From contig JIBA01000015.1 in the NCBI GenBank assembly GCA_000620545.1, forward strand, positions 248,001 to 312,000: a stretch of 64,000 nt of DNA, read 5' to 3'. The translations under genes were made by a program, and so were the position numbers. The number at the start of each line of letters is the position of its first letter. The first letter of the stretch is position 1. The notes beneath the pieces were generated by a model. It saw only the letters and a program-made list of their open reading frames with translations, did no database searches and had not been told where the DNA came from. Positions 37,003 to 45,821 of this stretch are shown in pieces. This DNA is from Intrasporangiaceae bacterium URHB0013 (GTDB taxonomy: Bacteria; Actinomycetota; Actinomycetes; Actinomycetales; Dermatophilaceae).

Positions 37003-38615
37003 TGTCCGGCCGCTTTCTTCGACTGCTGGAAGAGGAGGTAGGTCATCGGAGCCGAGAGCACGACCATGAGCAGCGCGTACGGCGCCGCGCCGGCGTAGTC
37101 GATCTCGCTGCTCTTGGCCCAGAACTCGGTCGCGAGGGTGCGGGTCCCGTTCGGCGAGAGCAGCAGCGTCGCCGTCAGCTCGTTGACGATGGCGAGGAAG
37201 ACGAGGGCCGCTCCCCCGGCCGCCGCCGGCGCCGTGAGGCGGAGCGTCACCCGGACGAAGGCAAGGAAGGGGCGGACGCCGAGGGCCTGCGCGGCCTCCT
37301 CGAGCTCCCGCGGCGCCTGTGCCAGCCCGGAGCGCAGGCTGACGAGAGCCCGGGGCAGGAAGAGCAGGACGTAGGCCGCGACGAGCACGACGGACGTCTG
37401 GTAGAGCGCCGGCAGGAACCGGATGCTCACGGTGACGAAGGCGAGGCCGACGACGATGCCGGGCATCGAGCTCGTGACGTAGTTGGACAGCTCGAGCGAG
37501 CGGGTGAACCAGCTGGTCCGGCGCACGGCGAGGAAGGCCATGGGGAAGGCGACGAGCGTCGTCGCCGCGGCACCGGCCATGCCGTAGAGCAGCGTCTGCA
37601 GCAAGGCCGGCACCAGCTCGTCGGGCGCCCAGATCTCGGAGCCGCCGAGCACCAGCCACCGCAGGACGAACCACATCGGCACCCCGACGGCGAGCACGAC
37701 GAGGAGCAGGAGCGCGAGCTGCGCCGGCACGTGGAGTCGGCCGAGCGGCATACGCCCCGGGGCTGCCTGGCCACCGGAGCCGATGCGGGAGTAGCGCGCG
37801 GTACCCCGGCTGCGCACCTCGGCCACGAGCAGGAGCAGGCACAGGACGACGAGCACGCTGGCGAGCATGTTGCCCGCGGCGCCGTTGAAGGTGGACTGGT
37901 ACTGCACCATGATCGCGGTCGTGAAGGTGTCGAAGCGGACCATCGCGAACGCGCCGTACTCCGCGAGCAGGTGCAGCCCGACGAGCAGTGCGCCGCCGGT
38001 CATCGCGAGCCGCAGCTGCGGGAGCACGACCCTGCGGAAGACCTGCCACGGGCCGAGCCCGAGCGAGGCCGCCGACTCCTCGAGCGACGGGTCGAGCCGG
38101 CTCAGCGTCGCTGCGGCCGGGATGTAGACGAGCGGGAAGTAGGACAGCACCGAGATGAGCACGCCCGACCAGAGACCGGCGAGAGACGGGACCGCAGACA
38201 CCCAGCCGTAGCTGTTGACGAATGCCGGGATGGCGAGCGGCGCTGCCAGCGCGAGAGCCCAGAGCTTGTTGCCGCGCAGACGGGTTCGCTCGACGAGCCA
38301 GGCGCCTCCCACTCCGAGGACGAGGCACAGGGGCACCGAGACGAGCATCAGCAGGATGGTGTTGAGCAGCAGCTCGCCCACGCGCGCCCGGAAGATCAGG
38401 CCCACCGCGGTGTCCCAGCCGGTGGCCACGGTCATCGCGATGACGTAGCCGAGCGGCATGAGCGAGAAGAGCGCGATGAGCACGGCGATGACCGCCAGCA
38501 CGGGCGGTCGCCGACGCCCGGGCGCCGGGCCCGGGCGGGTGCCCGGGCCCGGCGTGGGGGCCGTGCCGGTGCCGGTCGCTCGGTCGGCGCCCGGTGCGGT
38601 GAGGTTGGTGGTCAC
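36999..38615 (-). CDS. Ferric iron ABC transporter permease (FbpB-like)
   Basis: A 538-residue membrane protein of 12 or so spans made of two fused permease halves. Each half carries the EAA-loop-type sequence: [21 protein letters not shown] in the first and [21 protein letters not shown] in the second. The arrangement is that of FbpB/SfuB. The GTG start at 38615 lies eight bases after the binding-protein stop, so translation is probably coupled. It forms the membrane channel with the downstream ATPase. Confidence 0.92.
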   Translation of the reverse strand: MTTNLTAPGADRATGTGTAPTPGPGTRPGPAPGRRRPPVLAVIAVLIALFSLMPLGYVIAMTVATGWDTAVGLIFRARVGELLLNTILLMLVSVPLCLVLGVGGAWLVERTRLRGNKLWALALAAPLAIPAFVNSYGWVSAVPSLAGLWSGVLISVLSYFPLVYIPAAATLSRLDPSLEESAASLGLGPWQVFRRVVLPQLRLAMTGGALLVGLHLLAEYGAFAMVRFDTFTTAIMVQYQSTFNGAAGNMLASVLVVLCLLLLVAEVRSRGTARYSRIGSGGQAAPGRMPLGRLHVPAQLALLLLVVLAVGVPMWFVLRWLVLGGSEIWAPDELVPALLQTLLYGMAGAAATTLVAFPMAFLAVRRTSWFTRSLELSNYVTSSMPGIVVGLAFVTVSIRFLPALYQTSVVLVAAYVLLFLPRALVSLRSGLAQAPRELEEAAQALGVRPFLAFVRVTLRLTAPAAAGGAALVFLAIVNELTATLLLSPNGTRTLATEFWAKSSEIDYAGAAPYALLMVVLSAPMTYLLFQQSKKAAGQ

Positions 38616-38622
38616 CGGAGAA

Positions 38623-39684
38623 CTACAGCAGACCAGCCTTGGTCATCAGATCGGTGACCGTGGCGGAGTTGAGCTTGGCGGGGTCGACGGTCGGCGCCTG
38701 GAGGTCCTTCAGGGGCACGAGCGCCGGGTTCGCGGGCACGTCGGAGGCGATGGCGTACTCGAAGGACGTGCCCTTCTGCAGCACCTCCTGGCCGGCCTTG
38801 CCGGTGATGAACCTGAGGAGCGACTGCGCGGCCGCGGCATTCTTCGACGACGTGAGCACACCACCACCGGACACCGAGACGAAGGCGCCAGGGTCCTGGT
38901 TCTTGAAGTAGTGGGTCCCGACGTTGACCGAGTTCTCGCCGGTCTTCGCCTGGTCGCCGTAGAAGTAGTAGTGGTAGATCAGTGCGGTCTCGACCTCCCC
39001 TGAGTTGACGGCCTTCATCGCTGTGCTGTTGCCCTTGTAGACCTTGGCGTTGGTCTTCATCGCGGTCAGCCACTCGTTCGTGGCGGCCTCGCCCTTGAGC
39101 TCGAGCAGCGCCGAGACGATCGCCTGGAAGTCGGCACCCGACGGCGACGCGGCCCAGCGGCCCTTCCACTCGGGCTTGGCGAGGTCGAGCATCGAGGCGG
39201 GGAGCTGGTTCTCCTGCACCTTGCGCTTGTCGTAGACCAGGACCGTCGAGCGGGCGGCGATGCCGGTCCACTTGCCCGTCGAGGGGCGGAAGCCGGCGGG
39301 CACCTGGTCGAGCGTGGCCTTGTCGACGTCGGCGAAGAGGCCGGCATTCTCGACCTGCGTCATGGCGGGGCTGTTCTCGGTGAGGAAGACGTCGGCCGGG
39401 GACGCCTCGCCCTCCTGCACGATCTGGTTGGACAGCTCGGTGTCGGAACCGTTGCGCACGGTGACCTTGATGCCGGTCTGCTTGGTGAACGCGTCGACCC
39501 ACTCCTGGGTGAGGCTCTCGTGCTGGGCGTTGTAGACGGTGATGCTGCCCGAGCCGCTCGAGCCGTTGCCGGCGCTGGAGCCGCTGTCGGCGGAGGCGCC
39601 GGAGCCGCAGGCCGCCAGGACCAGGGCGCTGGCCGCGGCGACGGCGACGGCGACGCCGACGGAGGTGTGGGGGCGGGAGACCAT
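38623..39684 (-). CDS. Ferric iron-binding lipoprotein (FbpA-like)
   Basis: A 353-residue extracytoplasmic receptor. The signal peptide ends in LAAC, with Cys26 the lipidation site. The mature protein starts [20 protein letters not shown]. The paired tyrosines in [11 protein letters not shown] are the usual Fe3+ ligands of the class. It is the first gene of the operon, with a DtxR/IdeR-type box 58 bases upstream. Imports free or weakly chelated ferric iron under iron limitation (inferred). Confidence 0.93.
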   Translation of the reverse strand: MVSRPHTSVGVAVAVAAASALVLAACGSGASADSGSSAGNGSSGSGSITVYNAQHESLTQEWVDAFTKQTGIKVTVRNGSDTELSNQIVQEGEASPADVFLTENSPAMTQVENAGLFADVDKATLDQVPAGFRPSTGKWTGIAARSTVLVYDKRKVQENQLPASMLDLAKPEWKGRWAASPSGADFQAIVSALLELKGEAATNEWLTAMKTNAKVYKGNSTAMKAVNSGEVETALIYHYYFYGDQAKTGENSVNVGTHYFKNQDPGAFVSVSGGGVLTSSKNAAAAQSLLRFITGKAGQEVLQKGTSFEYAIASDVPANPALVPLKDLQAPTVDPAKLNSATVTDLMTKAGLL

Positions 39685-39741
39685 GTGAGCTGCCTTCGTG
39701 ATCCGGAGGAGGCGCGTCGGTCTCGTCGAACGGCACGCCTG

Positions 39742-39760
39742 CTAGGTAAGGCTTACCTTA
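39742..39760. promoter_or_regulatory. DtxR/IdeR iron box
   Basis: CTAGGTAAGGCTTACCTTA is a 19-bp interrupted palindrome close to the known consensus TTAGGTTAGGCTAACCTAA. It lies 58 bases before the ferric-iron binding-protein gene. Repression by iron-loaded IdeR/DtxR is the expected mechanism. Confidence 0.88.
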
Positions 39761-39859
39761 CACAGGTCGGGGCCGTGCTCGGACCATCCGTTCGAGGCAG
39801 ACCGGCCACGCGCGGGCACGCTGTGCGGCGCACGGGCGGCGGCCCACTACGCTCGGGCC

Positions 39860-40207
39860 ATGCGCCAGACCATCGTCTCCCTCGTCGACGACCTCGACGG
39901 AAGCGAGGCCGCCGAGACCGTCAGCTTCGGGATCGACGGGGTGGCGTACGAGATCGACCTGTCGGCCGCCCATGCCCTCGCGCTGCGCTCGACGGTCGAC
40001 ACCTGGGTGACGCGGGCGCGGCCCGCCGGCGAGGAGCACCGCGGCGAGCCGACGCGTGTCACGCGCCTGACGACCGTGCTGCCGGCGGTCGGGGAGTCCC
40101 GCAACGCCCTCATTCGCGCATGGGCGGCAGAGACGGGGCAGCACGCCCCCGCGCGAGGGCGCCTCCCGCAGGCCGTCGTCAACGCGTACGACTCGGCCCA
40201 TCGGTAG
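39860..40207 (+). CDS. lsr2: Lsr2-type nucleoid protein
   Basis: A 115-residue histone-like protein. The N-terminal dimerisation half is VSLVDDLDGSEAAETVSFGIDGVAYEIDLS. The C-terminal DNA-binding half is ESRNALIRAWAAETGQ followed by RGRLPQAVVNAY, the RGR minor-groove hook. Such proteins bridge AT-rich DNA and silence acquired genes. The middle linker is typically basic; here it is short and mixed. It starts at ATG 39860 with little ribosome-site sequence. Confidence 0.9.
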   Translation: MRQTIVSLVDDLDGSEAAETVSFGIDGVAYEIDLSAAHALALRSTVDTWVTRARPAGEEHRGEPTRVTRLTTVLPAVGESRNALIRAWAAETGQHAPARGRLPQAVVNAYDSAHR

Positions 40208-40252
40208 GAGGTTGGGGGCGCAGGGGCGCTTGCTGACCGGGGCGCCGTGCGC

Positions 40253-40471
40253 TCACCGGGGCGCCGTGCGCTCGCGGTACTCCTGCTCCGTGACCTGCTT
40301 CCCGTGGACCCAGTACTGCACGGAGCCGTCCTCGGCCTCGACGGCAGGGCCGTCCAGACGATGCAGCCGCGCCGCGGTGAAGTACAGCGTGTCCCCTCGC
40401 GCCACGATCACCTTGTCGTAGCCGCCGGTGGGGTGGGGGGTTCCGCTTCTCCAGTCGGGCTGCGACGTCAC
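40253..40471 (-). CDS. 72-residue hypothetical protein
   Basis: Function not recognised. It starts at GTG with MTSQPDWRSGTPHP, then GGYDKVIVARGDTLYFT, LHRLDGPAVEAEDGSVQYWV and HGKQVTEQEY. The DGPAVE...YWVHGK pattern recalls the short DGPA repeats of proteins fused to MORN-like repeats. Converges on lsr2. Coding bias supports a real gene. Confidence 0.62.
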   Translation of the reverse strand: MTSQPDWRSGTPHPTGGYDKVIVARGDTLYFTAARLHRLDGPAVEAEDGSVQYWVHGKQVTEQEYRERTAPR

Positions 40472-40649
40472 GGTGGTGGTGGCTCCGGATCTGCTGGTGG
40501 ACGGTCAGGGCGAACACGACAGGCTACCGGTCGACCCGACCGGTATGAGGATGCGGCGACCAAGTCGCTCGCGACGACGTGACGCCGGCTCCCCGGGCGG
40601 TCGGGCCACCCGGGGAGCCAGCAGCGGGGCGAGTCGGGCCGTCCTGGCC

Positions 40650-41027
40650 TCACCGGCTCCGCTCGCCTCGAGGAGGGAGGCGCGGGCACGCCGGTCGGAG
40701 GCCGACGTGCCCCCGGGTCCGCGGCGGCGAACGCTCCCGACCGCGCGCGCGTGACCTCACTCCGCGCGTCGCCCGATGGGGCGCCGCACGTCCTCGCGCA
40801 GGGTCGGTGATGCCCCGCCGCGCCGGTCCGCGAGGCGCCGGCGGTGGCGGTTCCGGCGGGACTGGCGGGGGCCACCCCGCTCCGACGATCGCCTCGAACT
40901 CGGCCAGGAGCAGCTCGTCGTCGGAGCACACCAGGTCCATGAAGGCCGCGTCGACGTCGCCGGCGAGCTCCCGCTCATCGACCACCGGCTCCTCGAGGAC
41001 GTCAAGCCCCTGTAGCGCTGTGACCAT
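40650..41027 (-). CDS. Hypothetical protein with acidic N-terminus and Arg-rich tail
   Basis: The first 52 or so residues (MVTALQGLDVLEEPVVDE to DLVCSDDELLLAEFEAIVGAGW) look like a genuine acidic helical protein. The rest is Pro- then Arg-rich and may be non-native. ATG at 41027 and GTG at 41036 are both possible; GAGGG precedes them. It begins 14 bases after the Hsp20 stop and is probably co-transcribed. Function unknown. Confidence 0.5.
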   Translation of the reverse strand: MVTALQGLDVLEEPVVDERELAGDVDAAFMDLVCSDDELLLAEFEAIVGAGWPPPVPPEPPPPAPRGPARRGITDPARGRAAPHRATRGVRSRARGRERSPPRTRGHVGLRPACPRLPPRGERSR

Positions 41028-41041
41028 GGCCGGCACGTCCC

Positions 41042-41485
41042 TCAGGCGGTGATGGCCTGCCGGTCGTCGGTCTCATGAGAGATGGCGATCTTGCGTGGCT
41101 TGGCCCGCTCCGCCACCGGGATGGCCAGACGGAGGACGCCCGCCTCGTAGCCGGCCCGGATGTGCTCCGTGTCGAGGCTGTCGCCGAGCACCAGCTGACG
41201 ACTGAACACGCCCCTCGGCCGCTCGGCGGCGATGAGGTCGGCATCGCTCGCACGGGTGGGGCGCTCGGCCTTGACCGTGACCACGTTTCGCTCGACGTCG
41301 AGGTCGATGGACGCCGGGTCGACCCCGGGCAGGTCCAGCTCGACGTGGAAGGTGTCGCCGTCACGCCAGGCGTCCATCGGCATCGCCGAGGGCCGGGCCA
41401 GGGTCCCGTTCGATCCCAGGGCCAGCTGGGCCACGCGATCGAGCTCGCGGAAGGGGTCACGGAAAGGGTCGGTGCGCATCAGCAT
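41042..41485 (-). CDS. Hsp20-family small heat-shock protein
   Basis: A 147-residue alpha-crystallin chaperone that holds unfolding proteins. The crystallin domain spans about residues 35-130: [21 protein letters not shown], then [12 protein letters not shown] and the GVLRLAIPV motif (the GVL of the family). The start is the ATG at 41485, with GGAGGTG nine bases upstream; an earlier ATG at 41500 overlaps that site and is less likely. Divergent MerR/HspR-like regulator adjacent suggests heat-type control. Confidence 0.92.
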   Translation of the reverse strand: MLMRTDPFRDPFRELDRVAQLALGSNGTLARPSAMPMDAWRDGDTFHVELDLPGVDPASIDLDVERNVVTVKAERPTRASDADLIAAERPRGVFSRQLVLGDSLDTEHIRAGYEAGVLRLAIPVAERAKPRKIAISHETDDRQAITA

Positions 41486-41525
41486 CGTCTTCACCTCCAT
41501 CGTGTCAGGTGATGCTCCACGGTGG

Positions 41526-41551
41526 CCACGATCGCATCTCACGATCTGTGG
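41526..41551. promoter_or_regulatory. Inverted repeat between hsp20 and its MerR-like neighbour
   Basis: Arms CCACGATCG and CGATCTGTGG (one extra base in the right arm) flank CATCTCA. It lies in the divergent promoter region between the small heat-shock gene and the MerR/HspR-like gene. It is not the classical HAIR sequence of HspR, so the assignment is tentative. Confidence 0.45.
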
Positions 41552-41634
41552 CATGCGCTGTAGATTTTTTGTAGCACCGATGGGACTCTGAGGGCAAGAC
41601 ATGATTTGCGCGAGCGCCGAAGGGAGGGCCGATC

Positions 41635-41949
41635 GTGACGGAAGACGCGCCGACCCCGGACGACGACCACGGCGTCTACGGCATCACGGTGGCCGCAGAG
41701 CTCGTCGGCATGGAGGTCCAGAGCCTGCGGCTCTACGAGTCCCGAGGCCTGCTCCGGCCCTCCCGCACGAGCGGCGGCACCCGTCGCTACAGCGCGAACG
41801 ACCTCACGCGCCTGCGCCGCATCGCCGCCCTCATCGCGGACGGCGTCAACCTCACCGGCATCCGGCTGCTGCTGGAGCTGCAGGACGAGAACCGGCGACT
41901 GCGCGCCCAGCTCGCTCGTCGACCCCACGGTGCCGCCTCTCGCGGATAG
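41635..41949 (+). CDS. MerR-family, HspR-like regulator
   Basis: A 104-residue MerR protein. The N-terminal helix-turn-helix and wing are [20 protein letters not shown] with [11 protein letters not shown] and [17 protein letters not shown]. The C-terminal coiled coil [11 protein letters not shown] would mediate dimerisation; no effector domain is present. A GTG start has GGGAGGG upstream. Size, no sensor domain and divergence from hsp20 all fit an HspR-type repressor. Confidence 0.86.
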   Translation: MTEDAPTPDDDHGVYGITVAAELVGMEVQSLRLYESRGLLRPSRTSGGTRRYSANDLTRLRRIAALIADGVNLTGIRLLLELQDENRRLRAQLARRPHGAASRG

Positions 41950-42047
41950 GCCACGGACGCGGCCGACGCCGGGCGACCCACAGGGACGGCATCCGCCCGC
42001 TGGACCGTTCGCTGGTCCCCACCGGCGAAGCAGGCCACGATGGGGCC

Positions 42048-42332
42048 ATGGCGAAGTCTGGGGGCGGTCCGCGGTTCTTCAGACGACGCGGTGACGAGCT
42101 GACGGTCAAGGACGCCGAGGGACACAAGCTCCACGCCACCCTCGAGCGGGTCGACGCTGACAGCACGCACGAGGACGGGTCGTTCGTCATCGGCTACTGC
42201 AAGAGCTGCGACTGGACGGGCCCGGCGCGGCGGGCGCGGGACAAGGCTCGCAAGGACGCGCTCTCCCACGCGGATGAGTGCCCCAGCAAGGGCAAGGTGC
42301 GGCTCGGGGTGGGCGAGGACGAGCTCCGCTAG
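42048..42332 (+). CDS. Small protein with zinc-ribbon-like cysteines
   Basis: Function not recognised. The 94 residues are basic, starting MAKSGGGPRFFRRRGDELTV. IGYCKSCDWTGP supplies a CxxC and a later cysteine (ADECPSKGK) with nearby His. A small zinc knuckle binding nucleic acid is possible but unproven. Its stop lies 48 bases from the phosphopantetheinyl transferase stop, so the two converge. Confidence 0.62.
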   Translation: MAKSGGGPRFFRRRGDELTVKDAEGHKLHATLERVDADSTHEDGSFVIGYCKSCDWTGPARRARDKARKDALSHADECPSKGKVRLGVGEDELR

Positions 42333-42380
42333 TCCTTCGGGGCGTGCGCGGTCGAGGACACGTCAGGCGCGCACGTCAGC

Positions 42381-43064
42381 TCAGTGGCGTCGCACCCTGA
42401 CTTGGTGCGAATCATCCACGAGCGCAATGGCGCCCGCGCACCCGACCGGCGTGTCGATGTCGACGACCGTCACCGCCGGCATACCCGGGACGACGGCTGC
42501 ACAGACGCCGGCCGGCGGCGTGCGAAACGTTGTCGGGTCGACGCGCAGTCCCGGACCGAGAGCCTTGAGCACGGCCTCCTTGCGCACCCAGGCCGTGGCG
42601 TCGGCGACACGTGTCCCGCGCCCCTCGCGTTCGCCCGGGTGGAGCGCCACCCTCGCGAAGCCGGCGAACCCCGTCCTGTCGATCTGCTCGACGTCGATGC
42701 CGACCGGACCGGAGCGGCTCACCGCGAGGGCGACGAGGGGGCCGGTGCGACTCAGGGACAGATGGAGGCCCGGGTCGTCGAGGAGTCGCGGGCGTCCGTG
42801 CTGCCCGCCGCAGTCCGCACACGTGCGGTCGAAGCGCAGGGACTGCGGCGCTCGACCCAGGAGCCGGGCGATCTCGGACCGCGCCAGGTGGTGGAGGGCC
42901 AAATAGCTCCCCGCTGCTCCCCTGTCGTGGAACCCCCTCCATCGCTCGCGCTCGTGCTCGTCGAGCCCCAGCGTGGTCGGCGTCGGTTCTCCGGCGTCTG
43001 CTGCCGACGTGCCGCCGGGGAGGGACGTGTCGCGGACCCAGACGTCGACGAGCGCGTCAGTCAT
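42381..43064 (-). CDS. 4'-phosphopantetheinyl transferase, Sfp-like
   Basis: Activates carrier proteins of polyketide, peptide or fatty-acid synthesis. The 227 residues include FDRTCADCGGQHGRPRL (78-94), GIDVEQID with Mg2+ ligands Asp124 and Glu126, and WVRKEAVLKALG with Lys162-Glu163. The length is that of the Sfp group, not AcpS. The ATG at 43064 has no clear ribosome site. No carrier protein or synthase lies nearby, so its client is elsewhere. Confidence 0.88.
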   Translation of the reverse strand: MTDALVDVWVRDTSLPGGTSAADAGEPTPTTLGLDEHERERWRGFHDRGAAGSYLALHHLARSEIARLLGRAPQSLRFDRTCADCGGQHGRPRLLDDPGLHLSLSRTGPLVALAVSRSGPVGIDVEQIDRTGFAGFARVALHPGEREGRGTRVADATAWVRKEAVLKALGPGLRVDPTTFRTPPAGVCAAVVPGMPAVTVVDIDTPVGCAGAIALVDDSHQVRVRRH

Positions 43065-43201
43065 CCACGGCCACGGGTCCAGCGGTCCACGGCTCAAGGA
43101 TCGGGGCGTCGCGTCGCTGCCGCAAGGTCGGAGAGCGCCCCGAACGGACCTGTCTCCAGTGGACTCGAGATCCGGGCGGTGCCAGCCAGCCTCGCTGGGC
43201 G

Positions 43202-43315
43202 CTAGCCGCTCCTCGTACGGGCGCGGGTGTCGTCCCCCAGCCAGGCCTCGACGCGTTGGAGTACCACCATCAGCACCAGGCCGCCGAGTGGTGTCGTGAG
43301 CGTCAGCAGCGTCAT
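43202..43315 (-). CDS. 37-residue single-span membrane peptide
   Basis: A small ORF starting MTLLTLTTPLGGLVLMVVLQ, then RVEAWLGDD and a basic end. AAGGAC lies eight bases before the ATG. One hydrophobic segment and a positively charged tail suggest an inner-membrane peptide. It is upstream of and divergent from the stressosome operon start. Function is unknown. Confidence 0.6.
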   Translation of the reverse strand: MTLLTLTTPLGGLVLMVVLQRVEAWLGDDTRARTRSG

Positions 43316-43418
43316 GTCCGGTCCTTCCGTCTGGGACCCGTGCAACGTGGGTCACCAGAGACGACGTCCGTCGGCGGCGGCCATGACGTGGTCGGCGAGC
43401 CGTGGGTAGGCTTTCGAG

Positions 43419-44501
43419 GTGAGCGCAGCCGAGCGCGCCGGGCAGACGCCCGGTCACAGCGCGGAGGATGTCGCGGACCTGATGCCCATGGTTCGTCGGA
43501 TCGTCCACGCCCGCGTCGGCGCCCACCCGTCGGCGGACGACCTCGTCCAGGAGACCCTGACGCGCGTGCTCGCGGCCTCCGCCACGATCGAGCCGGGCAT
43601 GCTGGAGCCGTATGCCATCGTCACGGCCCGCAACGTCGTTGCCTCCATGTGGCGCGATGCCGACCGCAAGCGGCGCAACCAGCACCGCGTCCTCGACCTC
43701 AGCACGCCCGATGCCCCCGAGACGCAGATCGTCCAGGGCGAGGAGCAGTCGGCGATGGCCACGGCGCTGGCGCGGCTGAGCGAGCGCGAGCGCCGCACCC
43801 TGCTCGATCATGAGGTCGCCGGCACCGACACGCGTACGCTCGCGGAGCGTGAGGGCAGCTCGGCGGGTGCCGTGGCCGCCCAGCTCAACCGGACCCGCGC
43901 GCGCCTGCGCGTCGAGTACCTCCTGGCCCTCGAGCAGGTGCAGCCGCCGACGGAACGATGCCGCCCCGTCCTCATCGCGCTCAGCAGTGGTGACCAGCGC
44001 CGTCAGCGCGAGGTCCACGCCGCCCAACACCTCCTCGAGTGCGACCCGTGTGCACGGCTGAGCCGGCCATTGCTGGAGCGCGGCCAGCAGCGTGACGACA
44101 CCTTGCGCATCCCGGTGACCGGGGACCCTGACATCGTCGCCGCCCGAGTCGCTGCCCGCGAGCTCGCTGCGCGCCTCCGGTTCGGCACGAGCGACCTCAC
44201 GCTCATCGCGACGGCGGTCTCGGAGGTGTGCCGCAACATCGTGCGGTTCGCAGGCTCGGGCGAGGTGGTCGTGGAGCTGCTCGAGACGCCGCGACGCGGC
44301 ATCCGGGTCGTGGCCCGCGACGGAGGGCCCGGCATCCCCGACGTGGAGCGGGCGCTCGACGACGGGTTCAGCACGTACGGCGGACTGGGGCTGGGGCTGC
44401 CCGGTGCGCGTCGGCTCATGGACGAGTTCGCCATCGTGAGCGAAGCCGGGCACGGGACGACCGTGACCATGACGAAGTGGGAGAGGACGAACGATGGATG
44501 A
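43419..44501 (+). CDS. ECF sigma factor fused to zinc motif and RsbT-type kinase
   Basis: A 360-residue fusion. Residues 15-95 form an ECF-like sigma region 2: ADDLVQETLTRVLAAS, then RNVVASMWRDADRKRRNQHR. Residues 115-165 form region 4, with LARLSERERRTLLDHEVA as the helix-turn-helix start. Residues 181-213 hold Cys181, His200/His204, Cys208 and Cys211, resembling a zinc-binding anti-sigma motif. Residues 230-355 are a GHKL kinase of the RsbT class: N-box Glu269/Asn273, DGGPGIP (301-307), GGLGLGLPGARRLMDEF. A GTG start is used. It overlaps RsbR. The fusion would tie promoter selection directly to RsbT partner switching. Confidence 0.9.
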   Translation: MSAAERAGQTPGHSAEDVADLMPMVRRIVHARVGAHPSADDLVQETLTRVLAASATIEPGMLEPYAIVTARNVVASMWRDADRKRRNQHRVLDLSTPDAPETQIVQGEEQSAMATALARLSERERRTLLDHEVAGTDTRTLAEREGSSAGAVAAQLNRTRARLRVEYLLALEQVQPPTERCRPVLIALSSGDQRRQREVHAAQHLLECDPCARLSRPLLERGQQRDDTLRIPVTGDPDIVAARVAARELAARLRFGTSDLTLIATAVSEVCRNIVRFAGSGEVVVELLETPRRGIRVVARDGGPGIPDVERALDDGFSTYGGLGLGLPGARRLMDEFAIVSEAGHGTTVTMTKWERTNDG

Positions 44502-45411
44502 CCGACTCGAGGAGCGCCCGGACCTGACGGCGAGCGCTGCCGACCTGGCGCTGCAGCACCCGGCGGACGGGGAGCACCTGCTCTCGCAGCTCGTGGCCCA
44601 CCTGCGCGAGCACCGGACCCGTCTGCGGCACGAGTGGGCCGAGCGCATCCAGCAGGCGCATCTGCTGACGGCGATGACGCCGCAGGAGGTCTCGGCCGAG
44701 ACCACGTCGGTCTACGACAACTACGTCGAGGTGCTCGAGACCGGCAGTGTCGAGGCTCTCCAGCACTACGCACGTGACCTCTCCGAGCGGATCATCCCGC
44801 GCGGCGTCGAGACGCACGAGGTCGTGGGTATCGTGCTGCTGCTCCGCGACGTGCTGGCCCGGTCGCTCTTCGAGAAGTACCAACGCGACTTCGCGCTGCT
44901 CAACGAGGTGCTGGACGCGTACGAGCCGGCCGCGAACCGGATCGCCAACACGGTGGCCGTGAGCTTCGTCGACGAGCGTGAGCGAGTCATCCGTCAGCAG
45001 CAGGACGCCATCCGCGAGCTGTCGACGCCGGTGCTGCCGGTGCGGGAGCGCCTGCTCATCCTGCCCATCATCGGCGTGCTCGACAGCGAGCGCGCCCGGC
45101 AGCTGACCGAGCAGCTGCTGACCGGCATACGCAGGCATCGGGCGCGGGTGGTCGTCATCGACATCACCGGCTCGCCGGACGTCGACGAGTCGGTGGCGAA
45201 CCACCTGGTGCAGACCGTGGACGCGTCACGTCTCATGGGTGCGAGCGTCATCATCACCGGGCTGTCGCCCAAGATCGCGCAGACGCTGGTCACCATCGGC
45301 GTCGACCTCGGCAAGATGAACACGATCGGCGACCTGCAGGGGGGCCTCGAAGAGGCCGAGAGGCTGCTCGGCTACACCGTGACCCGGAAGGGAGGCAGCA
45401 CCAGCTCGTGA
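44494..45411 (+). CDS. rsbR: RsbR-type stressosome protein
   Basis: A 305-residue protein with an N-terminal RsbR-type sensory domain (about 25-165, helical) and a C-terminal STAS domain (about 176-290). ELSTPVLPVRERLLILPIIG leads into the domain. IDITGSPDVDE carries Thr225 where the RsbR phosphorylation threonine is expected. It would form the stressosome core with RsbS and hold the RsbT kinase. It overlaps the sigma-kinase fusion by eight bases and RsbS by GTGA. Confidence 0.9.
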   Translation: MDDRLEERPDLTASAADLALQHPADGEHLLSQLVAHLREHRTRLRHEWAERIQQAHLLTAMTPQEVSAETTSVYDNYVEVLETGSVEALQHYARDLSERIIPRGVETHEVVGIVLLLRDVLARSLFEKYQRDFALLNEVLDAYEPAANRIANTVAVSFVDERERVIRQQQDAIRELSTPVLPVRERLLILPIIGVLDSERARQLTEQLLTGIRRHRARVVVIDITGSPDVDESVANHLVQTVDASRLMGASVIITGLSPKIAQTLVTIGVDLGKMNTIGDLQGGLEEAERLLGYTVTRKGGSTSS

Positions 45412-45821
45412 ACGGCGGACCGGCACTGGTGTCCATCCTGCGGCAGGGATCGAACCTGATCGCCTCGGTCCACACTGCCCTCGACGACTCGCAGCTCGTC
45501 CGGTTCGAGCACGACCTCGTCGAGCAGATCGGTGAGCACCGGTCGCAGGGGGTCATCATCGACGTGGCCGCGCTCGACGTCATCGACTCGTTCGCCGCCC
45601 TGACGCTGCGCCGCATCGCCGAGATGGCGCGTCTGAGCGGTGCGCGGACGGTCATCGTGGGCATCCCACCCGACGTGGCCTTCACCATGGCGCGACTGGG
45701 GATGGGCACCGCCGAGGTCCCGACCGCCCTCGACCTCGAAGAGGGGCTGCGCCTGCTGGCGGAGCACGCCACGGGCAGCCACCCGACCCACTCTCCCTCC
45801 GGCGCGGAGCCCGACTGGTGA
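45408..45821 (+). CDS. rsbS: RsbS-type stressosome scaffold
   Basis: A 137-residue STAS protein. VAALDVIDSFAALTLRRIAE includes Ser61, corresponding to the serine that RsbT phosphorylates in RsbS. IVGIPPDVAFTMARLGM is the later conserved part. A short Ser/Pro/His tail follows the domain. The GTG overlaps the RsbR stop. Phosphorylation of Ser61 by the upstream kinase domain would release that kinase, and here the attached sigma factor. Confidence 0.9.
   Translation: MNGGPALVSILRQGSNLIASVHTALDDSQLVRFEHDLVEQIGEHRSQGVIIDVAALDVIDSFAALTLRRIAEMARLSGARTVIVGIPPDVAFTMARLGMGTAEVPTALDLEEGLRLLAEHATGSHPTHSPSGAEPDW

Noticed and set aside
41500-41634. Classical HAIR element (CTTGAGT-N7-ACTCAAG) for HspR
   Set aside because: Only a partial resemblance near 41585-41600; the dyad at 41526-41551 is a better candidate.
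42381-43064. Biosynthetic gene cluster indicated by the phosphopantetheinyl transferase and SARP
   Set aside because: No polyketide, peptide or carrier-protein gene is in the window and the two genes are 20 kb apart.
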